From Clostridioides difficile (GTDB lineage: Bacteria; Bacillota; Clostridia; Peptostreptococcales; Peptostreptococcaceae), in assembly GCA_024919175.1 (NCBI GenBank), contig CP103804.1, positions 2,046,001 through 2,110,000 on the forward strand: a stretch of 64,000 bases of DNA, read 5' to 3'. Shown here in pieces: positions 36,677 to 46,889 of this stretch. A model generated the notes under the pieces. The model searched no databases, was not told the DNA's origin, and worked only from the letters and a program-made list of their open reading frames with translations. The number at the start of each line of letters is the position of its first letter. Positions within the stretch are counted from its first letter, which is position 1. The translations under genes and the position numbers were made by a program.

Positions 36677-37471
36677 TTATACTTTAGAGTAATTTGAAAC
36701 TTTCAAAAACTTGCTGTTTTTTAATACGCCAGAAATATTCATACCAGTCATACATTTGTTGGTATATGCTAGATGTGAAGCACTGTCAAAACCTGCCATC
36801 ATAGCAGCATCGGTTATAGCGTATTTACCAGATAAAAGTAAAAAATAAGCTTTTTGAATTTTATGTAGGAGAATATAGCTCTTTAAGGGCATTCCTGTTT
36901 GCTCTTTGAATATATGGGACAGTCTGCTTGGTGAAAGAAATACCATATCAGAAATATTTTTTATGGAATGATCCTGACAGTCACACTCATTAAGCTTTTG
37001 CATTATTTTATGAATTCTTTTATCAACTACTGTGTAATTGGTTTGAGTAATATCAAGATATTTAAACACAGATTTTATAAAATTTAAATAACTTTCTTTA
37101 TCATGAGTTTTGACAAAATTAACATATTCTTTTTGTATATGTTTAGTATTATGAATATCTATAATTCCATAACCCTTAATTTTGTCAATATATTTTGACT
37201 TAAAACTCAATGCAAGTGATGATGTTGGTTCAATTAACATGGTAAAACATATTTTTTCTCCTGTTGAAAAACAATGTTCTATATTACTATCTACAATAAT
37301 GCATTTGCCTTCTATATCATTTCCATCTATATTTATATTTAAACTATCTTCAATTCCTATAAACAATTGCAACATCCAATGCTTATGCTTCTTTGATTGA
37401 ATTGAATTTGTAAAAGAAGAAATATGATTATTTGACATAATTATATAATTAATAAAATTACCTCCAAACAT
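36677..37471 (-). CDS. AraC-family transcriptional regulator
   Basis: The C-terminal ~100 residues form the double HTH of AraC regulators (ISDMVFLSPSRLSHIFKEQTG, then ITDAAMMAGFDSASHLAYTN). The N-terminal part is a cupin-like sensing domain. It is divergent from the 4-hydroxybutyrate-dehydrogenase-like gene across ~290 bases of AT-rich DNA and probably regulates it. The start is uncertain: GGAGGT lies inside the first codons (36 bases in), 21 bases before an ATG that would give MSNNHISS. Confidence 0.85.
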   Translation of the reverse strand: MFGGNFINYIIMSNNHISSFTNSIQSKKHKHWMLQLFIGIEDSLNINIDGNDIEGKCIIVDSNIEHCFSTGEKICFTMLIEPTSSLALSFKSKYIDKIKGYGIIDIHNTKHIQKEYVNFVKTHDKESYLNFIKSVFKYLDITQTNYTVVDKRIHKIMQKLNECDCQDHSIKNISDMVFLSPSRLSHIFKEQTGMPLKSYILLHKIQKAYFLLLSGKYAITDAAMMAGFDSASHLAYTNKCMTGMNISGVLKNSKFLKVSNYSKV

Positions 37472-37759
37472 TTTTCTTATTGAGGAAATACAGGTTAATT
37501 GTACAGTATTTTTCAGTAAGATTAGTGAAATTTTTATTTTATTATACTTTAGATTTTAATTTTGTTCAATTATTTTAAAGTTAGATTACTTTTATAATAA
37601 ATTAATTTTATTTTACATAATATTGAACCTATATTAAGGTATTTTAAAATATAAATTACCTATGGTAAAACTTGCATATAAAAAATAAAAATTTTATAAT
37701 TATATTACAGATTATATAAAATAAAAAATCAAGTTATAAGTTGAAGAAAAGAGGATGTC

Positions 37760-38875
37760 ATGAAGTTATTTCAGCAAAAAACACAAGTTCATAAATTTAA
37801 AAATTCAAAAGAATTTATAGAAGAATTCAAGATTTGTGAATCAGATTTTATATTAACAAGTAAAAATGCATATGATACATATTTTAAAAGCTTTGGTTTG
37901 GATGCACATGTAGAGTATAAAAGTAAGTATGGAACTGGTGAACCTGATGATATAATGATGGATAAATTACTGGATGATTTTTCAAAAACTAATTGTACAA
38001 GAATTATTGCTATTGGTGGAGGAGCAGTTATTGATATGGCAAAGTTGTTAGTACTTAAAGATGGAAAGAAATCAAGTGATTTATTTCAAAAAAAGGTTTC
38101 TTTAGAAAAAGTAAGAGAATTAATAGCTGTTCCTACGACTTGTGGAGCAGGTTCAGAGGTGTCAAATATTTCAATTGCAGAAATAACAGAGATGAATACT
38201 AAATTTGGATTAGCTGTAGATGAATTATTTCCAGATTATGCAGTTTTAATTCCAGAGTTACTATTAGAGCTTCCATATTCATTTTTTGCTACAAGTGCAA
38301 TTGATGCTTTAATACATGCTATAGAATCTTTTGTATCTCCAAAGGCGAGTATTTATACAGAAATTTTTAGTACCAAAGCTATAGAAATGATTTTAAATGG
38401 ATTTCAGAAAATTGTGTTAAATGGAAAAGATTATAGATTTGATATTATAGACGATTTTTTGGTTGCAAGTGATTTAGCTGGTATTGCTTTTGGAAATGCT
38501 GGCACAGGAGCAGTACATGCACTTTCATACCCATTAAGTGGAGTTTATCATGTTACTCATGGTGAAGCTAATTATCAGTTTTTTATAGAAGTATTTAAAA
38601 CATATAATAGATTATCACCAGATGGTAAATTATCAAAAATAAATATGCTTTTAAGTGAAATAATGAATTGTGAAATATCAGAGGTATATGAAAAAATGGA
38701 AGAGCTACTTAATAAAATTATTACAAGAAAACGTTTAAGAGAATATGGAATGAAAGATTATGAGATAAATAGTTTTGCAGACAGTGTCTTAGATAGTCAA
38801 CAAAGGTTATTAAATCAAAGTTATGTTAAACTTAATAGAGAAGAAATGGTAAATATATACAGAACTTTATATTAA
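37760..38875 (+). CDS. 4hbD: Iron-containing alcohol dehydrogenase, 4-hydroxybutyrate-dehydrogenase-like
   Basis: A 371-residue group III alcohol dehydrogenase. The NAD motif is GGGAVIDMAK (87-95). The metal ligands are Asp182 and His186 in SAIDALIHAIES, His253 in GAVHALSYP and His267 in HVTHGEANY. Length and many segments (GEPDD, VPTTCGAGSEVSN, FGNAGTGAVHALSYPLSG) agree with clostridial 4-hydroxybutyrate dehydrogenases, which reduce succinate semialdehyde. No succinate-pathway genes are adjacent, so this may be a paralogue with its own substrate. An AGAGGATG site fits the ATG. Confidence 0.82.
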   Translation: MKLFQQKTQVHKFKNSKEFIEEFKICESDFILTSKNAYDTYFKSFGLDAHVEYKSKYGTGEPDDIMMDKLLDDFSKTNCTRIIAIGGGAVIDMAKLLVLKDGKKSSDLFQKKVSLEKVRELIAVPTTCGAGSEVSNISIAEITEMNTKFGLAVDELFPDYAVLIPELLLELPYSFFATSAIDALIHAIESFVSPKASIYTEIFSTKAIEMILNGFQKIVLNGKDYRFDIIDDFLVASDLAGIAFGNAGTGAVHALSYPLSGVYHVTHGEANYQFFIEVFKTYNRLSPDGKLSKINMLLSEIMNCEISEVYEKMEELLNKIITRKRLREYGMKDYEINSFADSVLDSQQRLLNQSYVKLNREEMVNIYRTLY

Positions 38876-38929
38876 TAACTCAAATCTAAAAGTTAATTGT
38901 TCTATATTTAGCTATAACTCAAATTTATG

Positions 38930-39194
38930 AAAAGCGATGGTTTTAATTAAATCATCGCTTTTTATGATTGATATTTTTATAAGATAATGTATCTTGTACT
39001 TATTAAAAAATATATATTTCATTTAATTATGACAAATAAAGATAAAATTTAAATATTTTAGAGGTAATTTTATTTAGATATAGAATTTTAGAGTAATGAT
39101 ATACAAATGTATTATATTGATATGCTATATTAAAAATACTAATGTAGTATCTAGATACATTTATAAAATTTACTGTTTAAAAGGAGCAGAACTT
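38930..39194 (+). terminator. Terminator, then gene-free leader of the MoxR gene
   Basis: AAAAGCGATG pairs with CATCGCTTTTT (38953-38963). The remaining ~230 bases are AT-rich leader with no gene I can support. AAGGAG at 39181 serves the next start. Confidence 0.7.
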
Positions 39195-40016
39195 ATGATA
39201 AAAAAAGAGATGGGTAATTTTAAAGGAAGTAGTGATTATGTAGTATCACCAGAATTAATGGCATCAGTTAATGTTGCTATAGCACTTGAAAAACCACTTT
39301 TAATTAAAGGAGAACCTGGAACAGGAAAAACTATGCTTGCACAAGCAATTTCAAATCAACTACAAAAAAACTTAGTAATTTGGAACATAAAATCAACTAC
39401 AAAAGCACAGGATGGACTTTATGTATATGATACTGTTCAAAGACTTTATGATAGCCAATTTGGAGGTGAAGGAGTAGATGATATTGGCAAGTACATAAAA
39501 TATGGTAAATTAGGAGAAGCATTTAGTTCAAAACAACAAGTAATTCTTTTAATAGATGAGATAGACAAGGCAGACTTAGAGTTTCCAAACGATTTGCTAT
39601 GGGAATTAGATAAAATGGAATTTTACATAAATGAGACAAAAGAAACTATAACAGCAAAACAAAGACCTATAGTAATTATAACTTCGAATGCAGAAAAAGA
39701 GCTTCCAGATGCTTTTTTAAGAAGATGTATATTTCATTATATAGAATTTCCTGATAGAGATATGATGGAGGAGATAGTTAAAGTACATTTTGATAAAGTT
39801 GAAGAACATTTATTAGAGCAAGTGATGACGACTTTTTACTGGATTAGAAGTTTAAAAGAGATACAAAAGAAACCTAGTACATCAGAATTAATAGACTGGA
39901 TACAAGCATTGACTTTGAGTGGAATTCCAATTGAAAAAATAGAAAAAGAGGTTCCTTTTGCAGGGATACTGCTTAAAAATAATGAGGATATTGAATCTAT
40001 GCAAAAACGTTTGTAG
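39195..40016 (+). CDS. MoxR-type AAA+ ATPase
   Basis: The 273-residue ATPase has Walker A GEPGTGKTM, Walker B LLIDEIDKAD and sensor ITSNAEKELPDAFLRRC. I chose ATG 39195 because AAGGAG lies eight bases upstream; the reading frame is open further back but without a site. MoxR ATPases act as chaperones with a VWA-domain partner to mature or remodel proteins, and the partner gene follows 20 bases later. The pair lies next to the germination locus; a link is positional only. Confidence 0.9.
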   Translation: MIKKEMGNFKGSSDYVVSPELMASVNVAIALEKPLLIKGEPGTGKTMLAQAISNQLQKNLVIWNIKSTTKAQDGLYVYDTVQRLYDSQFGGEGVDDIGKYIKYGKLGEAFSSKQQVILLIDEIDKADLEFPNDLLWELDKMEFYINETKETITAKQRPIVIITSNAEKELPDAFLRRCIFHYIEFPDRDMMEEIVKVHFDKVEEHLLEQVMTTFYWIRSLKEIQKKPSTSELIDWIQALTLSGIPIEKIEKEVPFAGILLKNNEDIESMQKRL

Positions 40017-40036
40017 TCAATAGGAGCTGAATAATT

Positions 40037-41233
40037 ATGTTTATTAAATTTTTTTATTTATTGAGAGCAAGAGGTCTAGATATATCTTTAAATGAATGGA
40101 TGACTTTGATTGAAGCACTAGACAAAGGTCTTTGTTATTCAAATTTTTCAAATTTTTACTATCTTTGTAGGATGATTTTAATAAAAAGTGAAAGTGATTT
40201 TGATAAATTTGATGCAGTGTTTTTAGAATATTTTAAAGGTGTAGAACACAAAGAAGAAATTCCAGAAGAGATTATGAACTGGCTTGAAAAGCCAAATGTG
40301 GATTTAGAAGAATTTGAAAGATTGGAACAAAATCCAAATATAAACCTTGATGAATTGAGAGCTAAATTAGAGGAACGTATAAAAGAACAAGATTCTCCAC
40401 ATAATGGGGGAAATTACTGGATAGGAACAGGAGGCACTTCTGAATTAGGTCATTCAGGTAAAGGTCAGACTGGTATACGTATAGGTGGAACTTCGACTTA
40501 TGGAAGAGCTGTTCTTGAAGTTGCAGGAGAAAGAAAGTATAGAGATTTTAGAGATGATGAAGTTTTAAATATGCGTCAATTTCAAGTTGCATTAAAAAGG
40601 CTTCGTCAATTTTCTACTAGAATAGATGCTCCAAAGACAGAACTTGATTTAGATAAAACCATTGAAGAGACTTGTAATAATGCAGGATATTTAAAACTGT
40701 TTTTTGAAAAACCAAGAAAAAATACAGTTAAGCTTTTGCTACTTATAGATTCAGGTGGTTCAATGAGAGGGTATAGTACTTTATGTAATACATTATTTCA
40801 GTCTGTAAGTAAATCAAATCACTTTAAAGATGTAAAAGTATATTATTTTCATAACTGTTTTTATGATAGATTATTTACAACACCAGAATGTTGGTTAAGT
40901 AAATCTATTGATACTGAATGGATATTACAAAACATAGATAAAAACTATAAAGTTATAATCGTTGGTGATGCCTCTATGGCACCTTCTGAGTTACTTCATA
41001 TTGGTGGCAATTATCGAGGTCCATATAACGATACACCTGGAATAGAGTGGCTTAAAAGATTCAAAAGAAAGTATAGTAAAATTGTGTGGCTAAATCCGGA
41101 ATTGAGAGATGGATGGGATTCAATCAGTTATTGGTATCAGACTCAAAGGTTAATACAAAGTGAGTTTAATATGTATCCATTAACTGTAAAAGGATTAGAG
41201 AAGTCGTTGAAAAATTTAATGATTGCGAAATAA
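40037..41233 (+). CDS. VWA-domain (CoxE-like) partner of MoxR
   Basis: The 398-residue protein has an N-terminal helical domain, a glycine-rich middle (~130-165, GGTSELGHSGKGQTG) and a C-terminal VWA/CoxE domain. The MIDAS metal site starts DSGGSM near residue 239. It is predicted cytosolic. It is cotranscribed with the MoxR gene, and such pairs form an ATP-driven metal- or protein-assembly machine. The client is unknown. A terminator closes the operon. Confidence 0.87.
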   Translation: MFIKFFYLLRARGLDISLNEWMTLIEALDKGLCYSNFSNFYYLCRMILIKSESDFDKFDAVFLEYFKGVEHKEEIPEEIMNWLEKPNVDLEEFERLEQNPNINLDELRAKLEERIKEQDSPHNGGNYWIGTGGTSELGHSGKGQTGIRIGGTSTYGRAVLEVAGERKYRDFRDDEVLNMRQFQVALKRLRQFSTRIDAPKTELDLDKTIEETCNNAGYLKLFFEKPRKNTVKLLLLIDSGGSMRGYSTLCNTLFQSVSKSNHFKDVKVYYFHNCFYDRLFTTPECWLSKSIDTEWILQNIDKNYKVIIVGDASMAPSELLHIGGNYRGPYNDTPGIEWLKRFKRKYSKIVWLNPELRDGWDSISYWYQTQRLIQSEFNMYPLTVKGLEKSLKNLMIAK

Positions 41234-41236
41234 TAT

Positions 41237-41286
41237 AAAAAATGATGGTACAAATTATCTAAAAGAAGATGTACCATCATTTTTTA
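41237..41286 (+). terminator. Terminator of the moxR-VWA operon
   Basis: AAAAAATGATGGTAC pairs with GTACCATCATTTTTT; strong intrinsic terminator. Confidence 0.9.
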
Positions 41287-41384
41287 TATTATAAATTGTA
41301 TAATCGAAATTTAAAAATTATATAGCCTAATACATTTTAGACTTACAAAAAACATATACATTAATAATAATTTTAGAAATTGAG

Positions 41385-44300
41385 GTGATTATAATAAATT
41401 ATGAATTAATCGTAAAATACAACGGAGATATATTAAGATTAGAGCAAGAATTAGGTGTTTCAGTAGAAATACTTAATGCTTCATATGCAATAATAACATC
41501 AAGTGATGAAGAAGATGTAAATAGATTATTGACTTATCCAGAAATAGAGTTTATAGAAAAACCTTTTATATTACAAACTCAAGATATACAAAGCTTTTCA
41601 AGCACAGGGATAACAGGTTTTAAAAATAGAACAGGATTAACTGGAAAAGGGACTATAATTGGTATAATTGATTCGGGTATAGATTATACTTTGCCTGTAT
41701 TTAGAGATAGCGATGGAAGGTCTAAAATATTATACTATTGGGACCAGTCTATACAAGGAAATCCTCCAGATGGTTTTAAAGAAGGAACATTATATACTAA
41801 TGAAGATATAAATAATGCAATAGCTGGAAGTACATATATACCTATTTCAACAACTAGTCTGCATGGTACACATGTTGCAGGTATTTGTGCAACTATTGCA
41901 AGTGATGCTAGGATAATAGTGGTAAGAGTTGGAAATATACAAACAGATGTTTTTTCAAGAAGTACAGAGTTTATGAGGGCAATTAAATTTATTTTAGATA
42001 GAGCATTAGAATTAAGAATGCCTGTTACATTAAATATAAGTTATGGAAGTAATGAAGGCTCACATAGAGGAACTTCTTTATTTGAGCAGTATATAGATGA
42101 TATGTGTTTATTTTGGAAAAATAATATAGTGGTAGCAGCTGGAAATAATGCGGATAAGGGTGGTCATAAAAGGATTAGACTTCAAAATAACACTACAGAA
42201 GAAGTCGAGTTTGTAGTTGGAGAAGGAGAACGTATATTAAATATAAATATATGGCCAGATTTTGTTGATGATTTTAGTGTACATTTAGTAAGTCCATCAA
42301 ATACTCAGACACAATCAATTTCTCTAACTTCAGGTGAAATAAGAAATACTTTAGGAGAGACAAGAGTTAATGGTTATTTTTATCCTATAGCACCATATTC
42401 TCTTACTAGGAGAGTTACTTTGCAGTTAAGCTCAAACACACAGATAAATCCTGGTTTATGGAGAATTGTATTTGAGCCTATAGATATTGTAACTGGCAAT
42501 GTGAATATATATCTACCAACTTCTGAGGGATTAAACAGAAACACGAGATTTTTGATTCCTACCCAAGAACTTACTGTTACAGTCCCTGGAACAGCAAGTA
42601 GAGTTATAACTGTAGGAAGTTTTAATTCAAGAACAGATATAGTATCCATATTTTCTGGCGAAGGAGATACACAATTGGGGGTGTTTAAACCAGACTTACT
42701 AGCTCCAGGTGAAGATATAATATCTTTTTTACCAGGAGGTACCAGTGGAGCATTAACTGGAACTAGTATGGCTACTCCTCATGTTACAGGAGTTTGTTCG
42801 TTGTTTATGGAATGGGGAATTGTAAATGGAAATGATTTATTTTTATATTCACAAAAGTTAAGAGCATTACTTCTTAAAGGAGCAAGAAGAACAAGTAACC
42901 AGCCATATCCAAATAATTCATCGGGATTTGGTTTTTTAAATTTATCAGACATAGATTTGTATACTTTATCTAGTATAAATCAAGATTTAGAAACAGAAGG
43001 TATTGGATATAGAAGTATTAATAAGTCATTTAAAGATGAAGAAAATAGTTATAAGATTATAGAAAATTATAATAATCAAAGAAATGATGATTTAAATTTA
43101 GAGAATTTTTTAAGTGAAAATATGGATAGACAATCAGGAACATTGGCAGGGATAAATGTAATTCATACTCCTGAATTTGAAGAGGAGTTAGCCATATTGG
43201 GTATGAGTCAAGAATTCCTCAAGTTAAGTGACTCATTTGGCGTACTATCTATAAACACTACAGATTATAATAGTATACAACGAGTTTTGGAACTTCCATC
43301 AGTTATAAGGACAGAATCAACTATAAAGATGACACTACTTGGAGAGATTAATCAAGGGACTTTTGGTGGTGTAGTTGCAACAGAAGAAATAGGTGTAAAT
43401 TTTTTCAAAAATAATCCCAATATAACAATAACAGGAAGAGGTACTCTTATAGCGATTGCTGATACAGGAATAGACTATCTACATAAAGATTTTATATATG
43501 CAGATGGTACCTCAAAAATAGCTTTTTTATGGGACCAAACAAAGGATGGAACTCCGCCTGAAGGTTTTTACATTGGTACAGAATATACACGAGAAGATCT
43601 TAATAGAGCAATTGCAGAAAATGATGCTAGTCTATCTCAAGATGAAGTTGGGCAAGGGACTATGATAAGTGGTATATGCGCAGGACTTGGTAATGTAAAT
43701 AAGGAATATGCAGGAATAGCTGAAGATGCTGAATTAATAATAATAAAAATTGGAAAGATAGAGGGATTCTATAATAGCGCGATGTTATTTGCTGCATCTC
43801 AGTATGCATATAAAAAATCTTCTGAACTTGGGAGGCCATTAGTAATAAATATATCTTTGGGCAGCAATAGTTTAGTTGGATTGACTAATAGAAGTAATAG
43901 TGAAAAAGCATTTTTTACTAGAGGGTTATGTTTAACAGCAGGAGCAGGAAATGAGGGAAATACTCAGACACACACATCTGGAAGAATACCAAATGTAGGA
44001 AGTGCTGTTGAAGTTGAGTTGGAATTAAGTGAAGAAGAGGAAGAGTTATCAGTAGAACTTTGGCTGAATAAGCCAGATAAGGCAGATGTAATAATAGTAT
44101 CTCCTACTGGTGAAGAAAGTAAAAGTGTTGGAGTATCAAGTTATAATAGGGTAACAGGTTTATTTGATTTAGAAGGAACTGAGTATTCTGTAACGTATGT
44201 ATATCCAACTACTTTTTCAGGTCAGCAGTATACTAATGTTACTCTGAGAAATGCCAAAAGAGGAGTGTGGAAGATTAGATTAGTTGGAGTTTACATTGTA

Positions 44301-44783
44301 AATGGAATATATAACTTGTATCTTCCAAATAGAGTTCTTTTAAAAAGTGGAACTAGATTTAGAGAGGTTGACCCTTTCTATACTATAAATTATCCAGCTG
44401 TTCAGGACGATTTAATAACTATAGGAGCTTACAATACTATTAATAATAGTTTGTGGCAAAGTTCATCAAGAGGGCCAACTATTGAAGATAGATTAAAGCC
44501 AGACTTAGTAGCACCAGGAGTTAATATAATAGCTGCATATCCAGGAAATACATATGCAACTATAACTGGTACAGCAGCAGCTAGTGCACATGCCGCAGGA
44601 GCCGCAGCAATGTATTTTCAATATACTTTTGTTGATAGGAGATATCCAAACCAAGCATATGTCCAAAAAATAAAAACTTTTATGCAAGCTGGAGCTAGAA
44701 AAAATCAAACTACACAGTATCCAAATACGAGTATTGGATATGGAACTTTAGATGTTAGAGGTATGTTTGATGTGTTAAGATAG
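41385..44783 (+). CDS. cspBA: CspBA, fused subtilisin-like germination protease (CspB active, CspA pseudoprotease)
   Basis: The 1132-residue fusion of two subtilisin-like serine proteases acts in spore germination. CspB (1-~535) has the triad Asp96, His160 in HGTHVAG and Ser461 in GTSMATPH; it activates the cortex hydrolase precursor pro-SleC. CspA (~590-1132) keeps Asp693, but His is Gln757 and Ser is Ala1064, so it is a pseudoprotease. In the family CspBA is separated during spore formation. The start is uncertain: GTG 41385 lies inside the GAGGTGAT ribosome site, and the codons at good spacing are ATA. cspC follows after nine bases. Confidence 0.96.
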   Translation: MIIINYELIVKYNGDILRLEQELGVSVEILNASYAIITSSDEEDVNRLLTYPEIEFIEKPFILQTQDIQSFSSTGITGFKNRTGLTGKGTIIGIIDSGIDYTLPVFRDSDGRSKILYYWDQSIQGNPPDGFKEGTLYTNEDINNAIAGSTYIPISTTSLHGTHVAGICATIASDARIIVVRVGNIQTDVFSRSTEFMRAIKFILDRALELRMPVTLNISYGSNEGSHRGTSLFEQYIDDMCLFWKNNIVVAAGNNADKGGHKRIRLQNNTTEEVEFVVGEGERILNINIWPDFVDDFSVHLVSPSNTQTQSISLTSGEIRNTLGETRVNGYFYPIAPYSLTRRVTLQLSSNTQINPGLWRIVFEPIDIVTGNVNIYLPTSEGLNRNTRFLIPTQELTVTVPGTASRVITVGSFNSRTDIVSIFSGEGDTQLGVFKPDLLAPGEDIISFLPGGTSGALTGTSMATPHVTGVCSLFMEWGIVNGNDLFLYSQKLRALLLKGARRTSNQPYPNNSSGFGFLNLSDIDLYTLSSINQDLETEGIGYRSINKSFKDEENSYKIIENYNNQRNDDLNLENFLSENMDRQSGTLAGINVIHTPEFEEELAILGMSQEFLKLSDSFGVLSINTTDYNSIQRVLELPSVIRTESTIKMTLLGEINQGTFGGVVATEEIGVNFFKNNPNITITGRGTLIAIADTGIDYLHKDFIYADGTSKIAFLWDQTKDGTPPEGFYIGTEYTREDLNRAIAENDASLSQDEVGQGTMISGICAGLGNVNKEYAGIAEDAELIIIKIGKIEGFYNSAMLFAASQYAYKKSSELGRPLVINISLGSNSLVGLTNRSNSEKAFFTRGLCLTAGAGNEGNTQTHTSGRIPNVGSAVEVELELSEEEEELSVELWLNKPDKADVIIVSPTGEESKSVGVSSYNRVTGLFDLEGTEYSVTYVYPTTFSGQQYTNVTLRNAKRGVWKIRLVGVYIVNGIYNLYLPNRVLLKSGTRFREVDPFYTINYPAVQDDLITIGAYNTINNSLWQSSSRGPTIEDRLKPDLVAPGVNIIAAYPGNTYATITGTAAASAHAAGAAAMYFQYTFVDRRYPNQAYVQKIKTFMQAGARKNQTTQYPNTSIGYGTLDVRGMFDVLR

Positions 44784-44792
44784 GAGGGATTT

Positions 44793-46466
44793 ATGGAAAA
44801 ATCTTATTGTATAATTTACCAAGGTGATATAGAAACTGCACTTCAAGAAAATGGAATAAATAAATACATGGTTTTAAATAGCCAGCTTGCAGTAATATAT
44901 GTACCTATGGATTTTGATGAAACTATTTTAAATAATATACTAGAGGTTGCTTGGTGGGAAGAATCTGCTCCAATGAGCAGTTTAATTGAAATAACTAATA
45001 ATGTAAACAATGGAGAAACTATTACAACAGCTGCTGAAACAGAGTATATTTACGAAAATCCATATAATGATATAACAGGAAGAGGAATTTTATTAGCAGT
45101 TATAGATTCTGGTATAGATTATTTACATCCTGATTTTGTGAACTCAGATGGAACAAGTAAGGTTTTACGATTATGGGACCAAGAAGAAAATACAAATCCG
45201 CCACCAGAAGGATTTATTTTTGGGAGTGAATTTACAAGAAGTGAATTAAGTTTAGCTATAAGTAGAAATGATGGAAGTCTAAGTCAAGATAATATAGGTA
45301 CTGGAACTTTGGCTTCTGGTATATTAGTGGGAAATGGAAGAGTAAATTCACAATATAGAGGTATAACTACAGAGTCGGATTTGATAGTAGTTAAATTAAA
45401 ATCATATACAGACACCTATTATACTGGAAGAATAAATTATAGTGTTTCAGATTTTTTAGCAGCTATAACATATGTTACTAATATAGCAAAAACAGAAAAT
45501 AAACCTATAATAATAAATCTGACTATTGGAGTTAAGTCAGGTGCTGTGGCAACGACTTCTATACTAGATACATTTAATATATTAAGTAGTGCTGGTGTTG
45601 TATTAGTAAGTGGTGCAGGTAATCAAGGTAATACAGATATTCATTATGCTGGAAGATTTAGTAGTTTAAATGAAATCCAAGATGTAATAATCCAAGATGG
45701 CGATGATCATGCACTTGATATAACACTGAATACAAATGGTCCTGATAAAATAGGTGCACAAATAATATCTCCCTCAGGTGAGGTTAGTCATGATATAAGA
45801 TATTCTCCAGATTTTTATGTATATAGAGGAAAATTTAATTTGGAAAATACTACTTATTCAATGAGATTCATCTATCCCTATATTACCTCTGGGAATGAAA
45901 GCCTAGAGATAAGACTGAGAGATATAAAACCTGGAGTGTGGACTTTAAGACTAACTCCAGAACTCATAATAGGGGGAGAGTATGATATATATTTACCAAA
46001 TAAAAACTTGATAGCACCAGATACAAGATTTTTAGACCCAGACTCAGTGGCTACAATAACTATGTATGCTGCTGGGGATGACGTAATAACAGTTGGTACA
46101 TTTAATAATAAGACTGATAGTATGTGGATTGGTTCATCAAAAGGCCCAATTAGGGGAAGAGGAATTAAGCCAGATATAGTAGCCCCAGGAGTAGATATAA
46201 TATCTACATATAAAAATGGAACATATAATACAGCAACAGGTACAGGAGTTAGTAGTTCTATAGTTTCTGGAGTCTTGGCCTTATTAATGGAATACTTAGA
46301 AAAACAAGATAATATCCCAAGGTTATCATTGTTCACACAAGTTTTAAAAACATATTTAATATTGGGAGCTACGAAGCTCGATATATATACATATCCAAAT
46401 GTTTCACAGGGATATGGTATTTTAAATTTAAAAAATACAATTCAACAGATGGCAAATACTTTGTAA
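44793..46466 (+). CDS. cspC: CspC, germinant-sensing pseudoprotease
   Basis: The 557-residue subtilisin-like protein has Asp105 of the triad, but the His position is Thr170 and the Ser position Gly485, as known for C. difficile CspC. It is the bile-acid-responsive germinant sensor that, with CspA, controls CspB. Gly457, a residue linked in the literature to germinant specificity, is the wild-type glycine. A jelly-roll insert (~290-395) with ISPSGE and GVWTLRL is present, as in CspB. It shares an operon with cspBA. A TAGGAGGG site fits the ATG. Confidence 0.97.
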   Translation: MEKSYCIIYQGDIETALQENGINKYMVLNSQLAVIYVPMDFDETILNNILEVAWWEESAPMSSLIEITNNVNNGETITTAAETEYIYENPYNDITGRGILLAVIDSGIDYLHPDFVNSDGTSKVLRLWDQEENTNPPPEGFIFGSEFTRSELSLAISRNDGSLSQDNIGTGTLASGILVGNGRVNSQYRGITTESDLIVVKLKSYTDTYYTGRINYSVSDFLAAITYVTNIAKTENKPIIINLTIGVKSGAVATTSILDTFNILSSAGVVLVSGAGNQGNTDIHYAGRFSSLNEIQDVIIQDGDDHALDITLNTNGPDKIGAQIISPSGEVSHDIRYSPDFYVYRGKFNLENTTYSMRFIYPYITSGNESLEIRLRDIKPGVWTLRLTPELIIGGEYDIYLPNKNLIAPDTRFLDPDSVATITMYAAGDDVITVGTFNNKTDSMWIGSSKGPIRGRGIKPDIVAPGVDIISTYKNGTYNTATGTGVSSSIVSGVLALLMEYLEKQDNIPRLSLFTQVLKTYLILGATKLDIYTYPNVSQGYGILNLKNTIQQMANTL

Positions 46467-46575
46467 ATAAAAAATATGTAAATAATGGTATTTTATTTGT
46501 TATAAATTTTACCTATGAATTTAATTTGAAAAATTGCTAAAACTATTACAAAATAAATATATAGAGGTGATAGTT

Positions 46576-46770
46576 TTGGAAAGTAAAAAAGCAAGAGCAT
46601 TAAAAGGTAAAGATAACAAAAGACTTAGAAGTCCACTTCTAGTTGGAAATGAATCAACAGCAGCTTGGGCAGATGTTGAAAAATTAAAACCTCATAGTAA
46701 AGTTTCAATACCTTCACTTAACAGTGTTGAAGAAGCAAAAGATTGGGTTGACAATGGAAGTAAACTGTAA
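46576..46770 (+). CDS. DUF3787 small protein
   Basis: The 64-residue protein carries the DUF3787 pattern STAAWADVEKLKPHSKVSIP followed by VEEAKDWVDNGS. The start is TTG, with GAGGTGAT five bases upstream. An upstream in-frame ATG at 46534 has no site and would put the ribosome site inside the gene. The family is common near sporulation genes in clostridia, and it follows cspC here. Function unknown. Confidence 0.8.
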   Translation: MESKKARALKGKDNKRLRSPLLVGNESTAAWADVEKLKPHSKVSIPSLNSVEEAKDWVDNGSKL

Positions 46771-46814
46771 AAACTTCTATACTTGATAAGAAAAATAAAT
46801 AATTTATTGTATTT

Positions 46815-46889
46815 AAGTAAAGTAGTATTAGTTTAAAAAGCTTAAAGTTAAACCTAAGCCAATAAACAGTATACTACTTTACTTTTTTA
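46815..46889 (+). terminator. Terminator after the csp/DUF3787 region
   Basis: AAGTAAAGTAGTAT (46815-46828) and ATACTACTTTACTT (46871-46884) are perfectly complementary. A long loop contains a further AGCTTAAAG hairpin, and a T-run follows. Confidence 0.8.

Noticed and set aside
41385..44783. Inactivating mutations in CspA
   Set aside because: Loss of His and Ser in this half is the normal state in C. difficile, not decay; the frame is intact.
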